Source: Caldithrix abyssi DSM 13497 (lineage in GTDB: Bacteria; Calditrichota; Calditrichia; Calditrichales; Calditrichaceae). Taken from it: a stretch of DNA of 64,000 nucleotides. The notes beneath the pieces are model-generated. The model saw nothing but the letters and a program-made list of their open reading frames with translations. It was not told where the DNA came from and did not search any database. A program made the position numbers and the translations under genes. Positions 17,912 to 26,381 of the stretch are shown in pieces; the stretch's first letter is position 1; every line of letters starts with the position of its first letter. The stretch covers positions 3,036,501 to 3,100,500 of the forward strand of contig NZ_CP018099.1 of assembly GCF_001886815.1 (NCBI RefSeq), read 5' to 3'.

Positions 17912-20185
17912 TTAAGCTTTTTTAATCCGAGCAGCGCATACTTTGTATTCCGGTTCTTTTGATCCTGGATCAAAGGCGTCTATGGTTAACACATTAGCCA
18001 TCCACTCTTCCCAGTGCCAGGGGATAAAGAGCGTGCCTTTTTCCGGGCGGTTAATCACGCGCGCTTCTATTTTCAACTTTCCGCGGCGTGTTTCAACGAT
18101 TACCTGATCCTTGTTGGCAATGCCCAGCGCCTTTGCGTCTTCCGGATTGATTTCCACGTATGCTTTTGGCACCGCACGATTCAGTTCAGGAACCGTTCCG
18201 GTCATGGTGTTTGTGTGCCAGTGTTCCAGAACCCGTCCGGTAGTTAGCGCAAAGGGATATTGGTCATCGGTCGGCTCTTCAGGGCCTTTGTCAGGGCGCG
18301 CCCAGATAACCGCCTTACCTTCCGGTTTGCCGTAAAAGTAGATCCAGCGTCCTTTTTTCTTTTCTGCAGGCAATTCATCGAAAATGGGATCGCCTTTGAC
18401 GTAACGTTTGTACGTGCCCGGATGATCTTCCGAAGGAACAGGCCAGCGTAAACCGCGCACTTCTTTTAAGCGACGATAGGTAGCGCCGCTTAAATCCATA
18501 TCACGTCCTTTGGTCAGAGTTAGATATTCGTTCCAGATGTCCTCGGCTGTTTGGTATTTTTCGAATTCTTTCTTAAAGCCCATGCGTATGCCCAGATCAC
18601 GCAAAATAAAGGCGTCCCATCTGGCCTCGCCCATGGGTTCAATCACTTTGGGCATGTACTGCGATCTTCTTTCGGTACAGCCGTAAACGCCTTCTTTTTC
18701 CGCCCAGAAAGCCGCCGGCAACACCACATCGGCATATTGGGTTGTGGCCGTGGGAAAGAAGGACTCAGCCACCACCACAAACTGCTCTTTTAACCCTTTC
18801 CAGTATTTACTGGCATTGGGCAGCGATTGGGCCGGATTGGTACACATGATGTAAATACCTTTAATTTTGCCCTCGTTCAAGGCGGTGAACATGGCAATGG
18901 TGTGCTTACCCGGTTTTGGTTGAATATTCTTAACCGGAACGCCCCACACTTTGGCCACTTCTTCGCGATGTTTCGCATTGGCTACTTTGCGATGGCCAGG
19001 TAACAAATGGCACAAACCGCCGCCTTCGCGCACGCCGCCACAGGCGTTGGGCTGGCCGGTTAAAGAAAACGTATCGCTACCTGGCTTACCAATCTTTCCG
19101 GTGAGCAGATGTAGGTTAGTAATCAAATTATTGGCCCATACGCCGCGCGTACGCTGGTTAATTCCCATGGTCCACATGCTCATGGCCGTTTTAGCCTGCC
19201 CGAACAGGCGAGCCGCTTTTACAATGTCTTCCGCTGGCACACCGCTTATTTTAGAGGCATATTCTGGCGTATATTTTTCCAGGAATTGTTTGTACTGCTC
19301 AAAGGTCATGTTCTTTTTGTCATTACCTTTAATGACTACATTATCTTTAATGAATTGTTCGTCTGCATAACCTTCTTTGATGATAATTCTGGCCATGGCA
19401 TGCAAAATGGCGAGATCCCAGCCCGGCTTGGGGAAAAGATGAAGGTCTGCCACCTGATCGGTAGGCGTTGTTCTGGGATCGATAATCACGATTTTTACAT
19501 TGGGATTTTTCGCTTTGTGACGCACAATCCGCTCAAAAAGTATGGGATGGGCCTCTGCCGTATTGGAGCCGATCAGCAAAAACAACTCTGCTTTCTCAAT
19601 ATCATCATAGGTGCCGGAAGGTTCATCCAGGCCCAACGATGTTAAATATCCTCCGACGGCGCTGGCCATACACAGGCGCGGGTTACCTTCCATATTATTG
19701 GTTCCTATGCAGCCTTTAAATAGCTTATTGGCCATGTAGGTCTCTTCGGTTTCTGCCTGACCGGAACCGTAAAAGGCCAGGGCATCCGGGCCGTGTTGCT
19801 TGCGTATTTCATTGAATTTTTTGGCCACATAATCCAGCGCTTCGTCCCAGCTAACTTTTTCGAATTTGCCGTTCTTTTTGATCATGGGATGGGTAAGACG
19901 GGTTTTGGAGTAAATAACTTTATGCAGATAAAACCCTTTTATGCAAAGGTGCCCTTTGTTAATGGTGTTGAATTTGTCGCCTCTAACGGCCACCACTTTA
20001 CCATTTTTTACGCCCACCATAACGCCGCATCCAACGCCACAAAAACGACACACCGATTTATGCCATTGCATGCCGCTATCCGCAAATAGCGGTTTAATAC
20101 CGCCGGGTAAAAGGGCTGTACCAATACTGGCGGCAGCAGCTGCCGCAGCGCTGGTTTTTATAAATTCTCTTCGGGTTACGCCCAT
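17912..20185 (-). CDS. napA: Periplasmic nitrate reductase catalytic subunit
   Basis: 757 residues from the ATG at 20185, which follows GGAGG. The GTG at 20209 and ATG at 20197 are less likely because the second overlaps that box. A Tat signal (TRREFIK at 4-10, then an Ala-rich stretch) directs export. The 4Fe-4S ligands are Cys46, 49, 53 and 81, with Lys83 placed for electron transfer to the molybdopterin. Cys172 (NPRLCMASAVGGY) is the likely Mo ligand. It reduces nitrate to nitrite in the periplasm with a bis-MGD cofactor. The size and motifs resemble monomeric NapA of the Desulfovibrio type. NapB is absent; the tetrahaem protein upstream is the probable donor. Confidence 0.95.
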   Translation of the reverse strand: MGVTRREFIKTSAAAAAAASIGTALLPGGIKPLFADSGMQWHKSVCRFCGVGCGVMVGVKNGKVVAVRGDKFNTINKGHLCIKGFYLHKVIYSKTRLTHPMIKKNGKFEKVSWDEALDYVAKKFNEIRKQHGPDALAFYGSGQAETEETYMANKLFKGCIGTNNMEGNPRLCMASAVGGYLTSLGLDEPSGTYDDIEKAELFLLIGSNTAEAHPILFERIVRHKAKNPNVKIVIIDPRTTPTDQVADLHLFPKPGWDLAILHAMARIIIKEGYADEQFIKDNVVIKGNDKKNMTFEQYKQFLEKYTPEYASKISGVPAEDIVKAARLFGQAKTAMSMWTMGINQRTRGVWANNLITNLHLLTGKIGKPGSDTFSLTGQPNACGGVREGGGLCHLLPGHRKVANAKHREEVAKVWGVPVKNIQPKPGKHTIAMFTALNEGKIKGIYIMCTNPAQSLPNASKYWKGLKEQFVVVAESFFPTATTQYADVVLPAAFWAEKEGVYGCTERRSQYMPKVIEPMGEARWDAFILRDLGIRMGFKKEFEKYQTAEDIWNEYLTLTKGRDMDLSGATYRRLKEVRGLRWPVPSEDHPGTYKRYVKGDPIFDELPAEKKKGRWIYFYGKPEGKAVIWARPDKGPEEPTDDQYPFALTTGRVLEHWHTNTMTGTVPELNRAVPKAYVEINPEDAKALGIANKDQVIVETRRGKLKIEARVINRPEKGTLFIPWHWEEWMANVLTIDAFDPGSKEPEYKVCAARIKKA

Positions 20186-20212
20186 TTTTTCCTCCATTGT
20201 TGTAATCACTGA

Positions 20213-20587
20213 CTATTGATGAAATTTTAAAGTATGTCCCTGATGGCAGGTAAAGCATTGTAAATTGCCGCCTTTAGAGGCGTCAACCGGACTGCCCGTG
20301 TGGCAGCTTAAGCAGCCCTCCGTATCCGGTTTGGCTTTAAACTCCACCTGGCCATCGCCATGACACATATAACAACCAAAATTCATCATCCCATGTTTTG
20401 AGCTCTTCCATTCGGCAACAATCTCAGGCGTTACTTCCTCATGGCACTCCGTACAGGAAATCGAATAATCCAACTCCGGATGTTTTTGCCCCTGGGCCTT
20501 GCCATCGCCCGCCTGGATTTGCCAGGCTGACAGCACAAAGACTCCCAGCGCCAAAGCCAAAAGTATTTTACCTAACTTATTGTTCAT
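20213..20587 (-). CDS. Tetrahaem cytochrome c, NapM-like
   Basis: About 124 residues with a Sec signal (LGKILLALALGVFVLSAWQIQA) and four CXXCH motifs: CTECH, CYMCH, CLSCH and CFTCH. It is immediately upstream of napA. Desulfovibrio-type nap operons carry a small tetrahaem NapM at this place, so NapM is the most likely identity and direct electron donation to NapA the most likely role. The second of two adjacent ATGs is preferred from the GGGGAG spacing. Confidence 0.85.
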   Translation of the reverse strand: MNNKLGKILLALALGVFVLSAWQIQAGDGKAQGQKHPELDYSISCTECHEEVTPEIVAEWKSSKHGMMNFGCYMCHGDGQVEFKAKPDTEGCLSCHTGSPVDASKGGNLQCFTCHQGHTLKFHQ

Positions 20588-20617
20588 CATTCACTCCCCT
20601 TTTTGTTAGTGGAAAAG

Positions 20618-20635
20618 GGGGCTATAAATAGCCCC
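20618..20635 (-). terminator. Hairpin between the porin and tetrahaem cytochrome genes
   Basis: Perfect stem GGGGCTA / TAGCCCC with a 4-nt loop, directly after the porin stop. The following CTTTTCC is a weak T-run, so processing or partial termination are both possible. Confidence 0.5.
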
Positions 20636-20640
20636 GTTTT

Positions 20641-22104
20641 TTAAAATTTGTAAGTAATGGTCGATTTGAGTTCCCAAACAGGATCCGTAAAATCATCGTT
20701 GCCGTTGATCAAATAGCCGGCGGCCGTTCCTGGTATAAAATAACCACCGCGAATGGTAAAATCCAGTTCATCGTAAATTTTGTAACTGCAGCGGAAATCT
20801 ACTTCCTGCCCAAGATCATTGGCCGATTTGTTCTGATCGATAATCCAGTCCCCATTGTCGTCGCCCCTCCATGCATGAACCGGCTGGGTGGAGCGGATAT
20901 AGCTGTAAGAAACAAAGGTGGTCAGTTTTTTCACGGGTTTATAAGTGGCGTTAACCTGAACAATAGTGGTATTCTCCAGCTCACGATAGGCGCGTACATT
21001 GGGCGCGCCCAGTCCCTGAGGCGTAATGCCTTCTTCATCGGGCATAATGGAATCTTCCCAGATTTCGGTAATGTAGAAGAAACCGGACGTGCGCAGTTTG
21101 TTAACATTGCCCTTACCGCCGCTTAAATCATCGTCGCCAGAACCCATTCCTACAACACCGCCCAGAGATAATTTGTCGGTGGTGGCGTGGGTCATCTTCA
21201 AATAAAGGTTGTAACCGCTCAAATCGCCGTTATTTTTATCCCACATTTGTTTGGCGCCGTAAATGTCGTTTTTGATGTCGTCTTTACCCATTAAATAATC
21301 CGCCTCAAAATCCGCGGTAACTTTACCTTTTTTGATGGTTCCGGAAATACCAACAGCGGTCAATTGCGTAATTTGCGGTGAAAAACGTGTTTTGAAAAAT
21401 TGCAGATGATCGGGCACGTAGGCGTTCATATCCGAAACACTGGCATCATTGTAATACAAACCGTACACATTATAATTAATACATTTAAACTCATTGTTCA
21501 AGTTTAATGTAAAAAGATGAGCGTCGCGGCCATCCGTGAAACCGCGTGAATCCTGAGCCAACACCTCTTTATCGCTAATTCCGTCAACGCCTTCCGATAC
21601 TTTAGCCCAGCTTAAGGTAAGTTTTTTGCCTACCACATTTTTTACATCCAGCTGAACGCCGTCGTAGTTATTGTCAACCATGAGCTTATTACCCAAACCA
21701 TACCACATGCGCCCGACACGAAAAGTTAGTGGCTTTTGCGGTAAATCGAACTCAATGTAAGCCTGATCAACATGGAAGAGAAAATTGGTATCTTTAAAAT
21801 CGAACAAGGCACTTCCCCCGGCCGTACCTGTTCTTTGTACACTGCGTAAAGCATTGTCAACGCCCCACCAGCCCTGGGCCATATCAAAACGCGTAATAAG
21901 ACGTAAATTATCGTTTACGGCAGCCTGTACTTTAAACCGAAGCATTTGTACAACATAGTTATCATTGTACTTGATTTTACCGAGCAAAAAATTATGCTGA
22001 GACTGTCCCCAGGCGGTGTAAACGCCATTTACTTTAAAATCCGCTGAAAAAAGCAATCCTACCATTAAGAAGATTGTTAGAATTAAAAGTGTAAAACGTT
22101 TCAT
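20641..22104 (-). CDS. Outer-membrane beta-barrel protein leading the nap operon
   Basis: 487 residues with signal peptide MKRFTLLILTIFLMVGLLFSA and a long series of amphipathic strands ending in KSTITYKF, the usual aromatic C-terminus of outer-membrane barrels. Segments such as VDQAYIEFDLPQKPLTFRVGRMWYG resemble alginate-export-type porins. It is the first gene behind the -24/-12 promoter and so is probably induced together with NapA. A role in nitrate or nitrite passage across the outer membrane is inference. Confidence 0.75.
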   Translation of the reverse strand: MKRFTLLILTIFLMVGLLFSADFKVNGVYTAWGQSQHNFLLGKIKYNDNYVVQMLRFKVQAAVNDNLRLITRFDMAQGWWGVDNALRSVQRTGTAGGSALFDFKDTNFLFHVDQAYIEFDLPQKPLTFRVGRMWYGLGNKLMVDNNYDGVQLDVKNVVGKKLTLSWAKVSEGVDGISDKEVLAQDSRGFTDGRDAHLFTLNLNNEFKCINYNVYGLYYNDASVSDMNAYVPDHLQFFKTRFSPQITQLTAVGISGTIKKGKVTADFEADYLMGKDDIKNDIYGAKQMWDKNNGDLSGYNLYLKMTHATTDKLSLGGVVGMGSGDDDLSGGKGNVNKLRTSGFFYITEIWEDSIMPDEEGITPQGLGAPNVRAYRELENTTIVQVNATYKPVKKLTTFVSYSYIRSTQPVHAWRGDDNGDWIIDQNKSANDLGQEVDFRCSYKIYDELDFTIRGGYFIPGTAAGYLINGNDDFTDPVWELKSTITYKF

Positions 22105-22164
22105 AACGCCTCCATCTTTTGGTTTAATTACATGATTTTGTGAAAAATTTTACGCTTTTAATAA

Positions 22165-22180
22165 GACAAATTACGTGCCA
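22165..22180 (-). promoter_or_regulatory. Sigma-54 -24/-12 promoter of the nap operon
   Basis: Read on the minus strand, TGGCACGTAATTTGTC matches TGGCACG-N4-TTGC with a single T for C at -12. Spacing between the GG and the -12 element is exact. The predicted start near 22154 gives a leader of about 50 nt with GGAGG before the porin ATG. The NtrC-type activator gene lies next door. Confidence 0.7.
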
Positions 22181-22265
22181 AAATTATCAAGCGTCTTCGT
22201 TTCATTGTTTTTTTTAAAGTTAATAATGATATTCCGTGTTCTTTGAGTAAAAACATCCGACAGCC

Positions 22266-22291
22266 TACGGTCATCTGACGGTATACGGTCA
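22266..22291. promoter_or_regulatory. Candidate activator-binding repeats (UAS)
   Basis: ACGGT occurs three times (22267, 22278 and 22285). TACGGTCA occurs exactly twice, 18 bp apart. The segment 22266-22283 is an imperfect dyad (TACGGTCA-TC-TGACGGTA). It sits about 110 bp upstream of the predicted nap transcription start, a usual enhancer distance for an NtrC-family activator. Confidence 0.5.
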
Positions 22292-22355
22292 CTGTGCGGA
22301 AAAATATTTGAATTATTTAAAAAATAAACTCAAATTATTTATGGAGGAAAAACAC

Positions 22356-24251
22356 ATGAACCTGACACGCAAAATCATTTTAATTATCGGTTTAACTACA
22401 ACTCTGTTTTTATCTGTTATTTTTAGCGTGTTAACTCTTCGTTATAATAAGCAAATAGAGAACACTCTTTTAAACAACGCCCGGACGCTCTACCGAATGG
22501 TCGTCGCCGTTCGAAGCTGGGCGTCCGAATATGAAGGTGTGCTGGTCAAAAAAAAGGAAAATACGCAGATTAATCCCTTTTTAGCCCATCCGATATTATT
22601 AACGCAAAACGGAGATACACTTGTTTTAAAAAATCCAGCGTTAATTACCCGCGAATTGAGCGAAATGAGCAAACATTTTCTGGGCGACGCTTCCTTTCAC
22701 ATGTCCAGTAAAAAATACATTAATCCGGCGAATAAACCGGATGATTTTGAATTAAACGCCCTTAACTTTTTAGAAACCCAAAAAGAGCAAAAAGAATTTT
22801 TTACGTTTGAAACAAAAAACAACAAACTCTATTTCCGTTACTTTGCTCCCCTTTACACTAAAAAGTCGTGTCTGAGCTGCCATTCAGAGCAGGGCTACCA
22901 TGAAGGCGACCTGCGCGGAGGGATCAGTATTCTGCTCTCTGCCGATTATTACCAGAAGGCGCGAGCGGATAATTTAAAGTTTATGATCTTTTCATCCTTT
23001 ATTTCCATCATTATTCTGTCCGTTATTCTCTATTTAGGATTGCGTAAGACGATTATCCGCCCCATCGAAGGGTTAACGGAGGCTGCAGAACGCATAGAAA
23101 CCCAGGATTACCAGTTCACCCTACAGCCCTTTTCGCACGGAAGTCTGGAAATTCAAAAGCTTTTTAAAACTTTCGAGCGTATGCGCCAGTCCATCTCCTC
23201 CTATTTAACGGATTTGCAGCTTTCAGAAAAAAAATATCGCTCGCTCATCGAAAATTCTCTGGAAGCAATCGCCATCGGCAACCAACACGGCGAAATCATC
23301 GAAACCAATAAGCGCTTTCATCAATTGTTCAATAACAGTAAGGTCAGTTTTAAAGGATTGCGTATTTCAGACCTGATTGATAAAAAGTCTATTAAGCCGT
23401 TGACCGACACCTCTGATTTACCCAGAGACACAAAACATTACGAAGCCAATATCATTTTAGATAAGGATAACCGAATTCCGGTAGAAGTTTTTGAGATCAG
23501 CAACATCAAACTAACCCAGGAAAAAACCATCAGCTTTTTTTACCTGAGAGATTTGCGCCTGCGAAAAAAACTGGAAACCTACAGCTTGCAGATGGAAAAA
23601 ATGCTGGTATTAGGCGAATTGTCGGCCGGGATTGCCCACGAGCTACGCAACCCGCTTTTTGCCATTTCCAATAATCTTGATTATTTACGCGATCGGCTAT
23701 CAGATCACAAAGATTTTACAGAAATTTATCCTGAACTGCTGGAAAGTCTGAATAAAATTCATAAAATCGTTTCGGCCATTCTGGATTATGCCACTCCCCA
23801 TCTTCCGGAACTCAAGCGTATCGATCTGATTCAGGTTATCGATCAGTGCCTTATTCTGGTGCGCAAGAAATTTGAAAAAGCGCATATTAAAATAAAACAG
23901 GAGTTCGTTGGCGATTGTTTTACAGTGAAAGCCGACCCGCATCAGATCGAACAGGTTTTCGTTAATCTAATCATGAATGCATTTAAAGCGATGGACGAAC
24001 ATGGCGAATTAACCATCCGCGGCGTGTGTAAAAACGGTCGTACCGAGATTGCCATTATAGACAACGGTTGCGGTATTCCGCCCCAGGATATGGACCGCAT
24101 ATTCGATCCGTTCTACACGCAATTTGATTCCGGCACCGGCCTGGGGCTTTCGATTGTTCAAAAAATATTGACGCAACACAAGATCAAATATAAAGTGAAT
24201 AGTAAAGTTGGAAAAGGAACAAGCTTTATCTTATATTTTAAAAGAGCATAA
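22356..24251 (+). CDS. Sensor histidine kinase with periplasmic c-haem (DUF3365/Tll0287-like) domain
   Basis: 631 residues from the ATG at 22356, chosen because GGAGG lies 8 nt upstream; the frame itself is open from 22308. TM1 spans about 7-28. The periplasmic domain (about 30-205) carries FRYFAPLYTKKSCLSCHSEQ, whose CLSCH at 172-176 is a c-type haem motif typical of DUF3365 sensors. TM2 spans 209-229, then come HAMP (about 231-283) and PAS (about 294-400). The H-box has His428 (IAHELRNPL) and the ATPase has DNGCGIPP and GTGLGLSIV. It probably senses redox state or NO-type ligands and phosphorylates the response regulator encoded 14 bp downstream. Confidence 0.92.
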   Translation: MNLTRKIILIIGLTTTLFLSVIFSVLTLRYNKQIENTLLNNARTLYRMVVAVRSWASEYEGVLVKKKENTQINPFLAHPILLTQNGDTLVLKNPALITRELSEMSKHFLGDASFHMSSKKYINPANKPDDFELNALNFLETQKEQKEFFTFETKNNKLYFRYFAPLYTKKSCLSCHSEQGYHEGDLRGGISILLSADYYQKARADNLKFMIFSSFISIIILSVILYLGLRKTIIRPIEGLTEAAERIETQDYQFTLQPFSHGSLEIQKLFKTFERMRQSISSYLTDLQLSEKKYRSLIENSLEAIAIGNQHGEIIETNKRFHQLFNNSKVSFKGLRISDLIDKKSIKPLTDTSDLPRDTKHYEANIILDKDNRIPVEVFEISNIKLTQEKTISFFYLRDLRLRKKLETYSLQMEKMLVLGELSAGIAHELRNPLFAISNNLDYLRDRLSDHKDFTEIYPELLESLNKIHKIVSAILDYATPHLPELKRIDLIQVIDQCLILVRKKFEKAHIKIKQEFVGDCFTVKADPHQIEQVFVNLIMNAFKAMDEHGELTIRGVCKNGRTEIAIIDNGCGIPPQDMDRIFDPFYTQFDSGTGLGLSIVQKILTQHKIKYKVNSKVGKGTSFILYFKRA

Positions 24252-24265
24252 CTTCGGAGAAATCA

Positions 24266-25675
24266 ATGAAATTTCAGATACACATTGTGGATGACGAGCA
24301 TACGGTAGCGCAATCTTTAAAAAGAATTTTAACCACCTCTGAACGCGAAATAGAGGTTTCAAACTCCGGTTACGAAGCGCTAAAAAAAACGGAAACAAAA
24401 TCCTTTGACTTATTCATCCTTGATTACCGGCTGGGCGATATGGATGGCATTCAATTACTGGAACATTTGAAAAATACGAGCGCCGACGCCATCTATATTT
24501 TTATTACTGCCTTTGGCAATGTGGAAACGGCCGTGCGAGCCATGAAGGCCGGCGCGTTTGATTTCATCCAGAAGGACCAGAATCCGGAGGTTATTCGCTT
24601 TACCGTTCAAAGAGCGCTGGATACCATCCGTTTGCGCAAAGAGGTGGAGCTTTTGAAAAACTCTATCTTTCAGGAAAGAGGCCCCAGAAAAATGGTGGCA
24701 GAATCGCCGGTAATGAAAGAAATCTTGCAAATAGCCGAAAAGTACGCCCAGACCGATTGCACCATATTGATTACCGGAGAGACCGGAACCGGTAAAAATG
24801 TGCTGGCGGAGTTCATCCATTACCAGAGCAACCGCTTTAACAATCCCTTTTTAGCCATCAATTGCTGCACCATTCCGGCTAATTTAATGGAAAGTGAATT
24901 GTTTGGTTACGAAAAAGGCGCCTTTACCGGGGCGCACACCAACGGAAAAGTCGGACTGATTGAACGAGCCAATGAAGGCACCTTATTTCTGGATGAAATC
25001 GGCGAACTTACGCCCGACCTGCAGGCCAAATTGCTCTACATCATCGAGCGGCAGGAATTTTTGCGCATCGGCTCGGTGGAACCTCAAAAAGTAAATACGC
25101 GCATTATCGCGGCCACCAATGTGGACCTGGAAAAAATGATCGAAGAGAAGAATTTTCGTAGCGACCTGTATTATCGCTTAAACGTGGCCTCCATCAAACT
25201 GCCGCCCCTGCGAGAACGAAAGGAAGACATTTTACCTCTCAGCAAACTTTTTATTGAAGAATTCAACAAACGCTTTAATAAAAATGTAAAACAAATCGCC
25301 GATGACGCGGCAGACTACCTGATCAACGCCCCCTGGAAAGGCAATATCCGGGAACTCAAAAACTTACTGGAACGCGTCATGATTTTAACCGAAGAAGAGA
25401 CGCTAAGCTTTCGGGAACTACAAAAAGCGTTTACCCCTTTTAGCAACGACCACTCGCCGGAAAAGAACGCGTTTTTTTCCTTGCACTTAAATCCATCGAA
25501 AGGAACCAATTTGCTGCAGGAAAGCCAGAAACAGCTGGTCATCCAGGCATTAAAGAAATGCAATTGCAATCGCAGTTCGGCAGCCAGAATGCTGGGCATT
25601 CCGCGCACCACACTAAATTTTTATTTAAAGAAATTTGATCTGCAATCTGAGGAGCCGGCGTTAAAAAACAGTTAA
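24266..25675 (+). CDS. NtrC-family sigma-54-dependent response regulator
   Basis: 469 residues. The receiver domain (1-120) has Asp53 as phosphoacceptor and Lys103 (IQKDQ). The AAA+ domain has Walker A GETGTGKN (171-178), the sigma-54-contacting GAFTGA loop (218-223) and Walker B TLFLDE (239-244). A Fis-type HTH ends the protein (NRSSAARMLGIPRTTLNFYL). It is paired with the haem-type kinase and divergent from the nap operon, whose promoter is of the -24/-12 type, so it is the likely nap activator. Its last 4 bp overlap tail-to-tail with nanE. Confidence 0.95.
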   Translation: MKFQIHIVDDEHTVAQSLKRILTTSEREIEVSNSGYEALKKTETKSFDLFILDYRLGDMDGIQLLEHLKNTSADAIYIFITAFGNVETAVRAMKAGAFDFIQKDQNPEVIRFTVQRALDTIRLRKEVELLKNSIFQERGPRKMVAESPVMKEILQIAEKYAQTDCTILITGETGTGKNVLAEFIHYQSNRFNNPFLAINCCTIPANLMESELFGYEKGAFTGAHTNGKVGLIERANEGTLFLDEIGELTPDLQAKLLYIIERQEFLRIGSVEPQKVNTRIIAATNVDLEKMIEEKNFRSDLYYRLNVASIKLPPLRERKEDILPLSKLFIEEFNKRFNKNVKQIADDAADYLINAPWKGNIRELKNLLERVMILTEEETLSFRELQKAFTPFSNDHSPEKNAFFSLHLNPSKGTNLLQESQKQLVIQALKKCNCNRSSAARMLGIPRTTLNFYLKKFDLQSEEPALKNS

Positions 25676-26379
25676 ACGCGCAAGGCCTGAACAAAGCGCG
25701 CTGTTAACACCCACGGACGAGTGATTGCCGTGCCTACCACCACGGCAAAGGCGCCCAAATCCAGGCACTGTTTAGCTTGCTCCGGCTGCCAGATTCGTCC
25801 TTCGGCGATCACCGGCGTTTGATCGCCAACCTCTCCGACCAGTTCTTTTAAAAGATTGAAATCCGGTTCTTGCGGATCGAAACGGTGTGCGGTGTAGTCG
25901 GTATAACCGGCCAGCGTGGTACCGATCAAATCAAACCCCAGGCGCGCGGCTTCCACGCCTTCGTGCACGGTAGAAACATCGGCCATCAGCAAACAGTTAG
26001 AATGCATTCGGCCAAAATGGATCAAATCTTCCAGCCGCTCGCCGCCCGGACGTTCTCTTTGCGTGGCGTCCAACGCAATAACGGGTGCCCCGCTTTTGAT
26101 GAGCGCTTTCAACTCTCTGATGGTTGGCGTAATAAATACATCGCTGTTTTCATGTTTCTTTTTGTACAGGGCGATGATCGGCACATCGAGCTTTTTTACC
26201 AGATGGCGCACATTTCGCGGCAGGTTGGCCCTAATTCCCACCGCGCCGCCCATCAACGCCGCGCGCGCCATGGCCAGAATCAGCGAGGGCCTGGCAAAGG
26301 GCTCCGGGGGCTCGGATTGGCAGGAAACGATCAAACCGCCTTTTAATTGATTTAACACCGTCGTTTTTTTCTCTTCCAT
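25672..26379 (-). CDS. nanE: N-acetylmannosamine-6-phosphate 2-epimerase
   Basis: About 235 residues of a TIM-barrel NanE: GGLIVSCQSEPPEPF at the N-terminus, VPIIALYKKK, VIALDATQRERP, LMADVSTVHEGVEAARLG, LAGYTDYT and VIAEGRIW with AVVVGTAITRP. It interconverts ManNAc-6-P and GlcNAc-6-P. The ATG at 26379 lies 2 bp after the stop of the GH94 gene, so the two are co-translated. It is last in a three-gene operon with a phosphohexomutase, which points to amino-sugar catabolism. No sialic acid lyase or kinase is nearby. Confidence 0.92.
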   Translation of the reverse strand: MEEKKTTVLNQLKGGLIVSCQSEPPEPFARPSLILAMARAALMGGAVGIRANLPRNVRHLVKKLDVPIIALYKKKHENSDVFITPTIRELKALIKSGAPVIALDATQRERPGGERLEDLIHFGRMHSNCLLMADVSTVHEGVEAARLGFDLIGTTLAGYTDYTAHRFDPQEPDFNLLKELVGEVGDQTPVIAEGRIWQPEQAKQCLDLGAFAVVVGTAITRPWVLTARFVQALRV

Positions 26380-26381
26380 CG

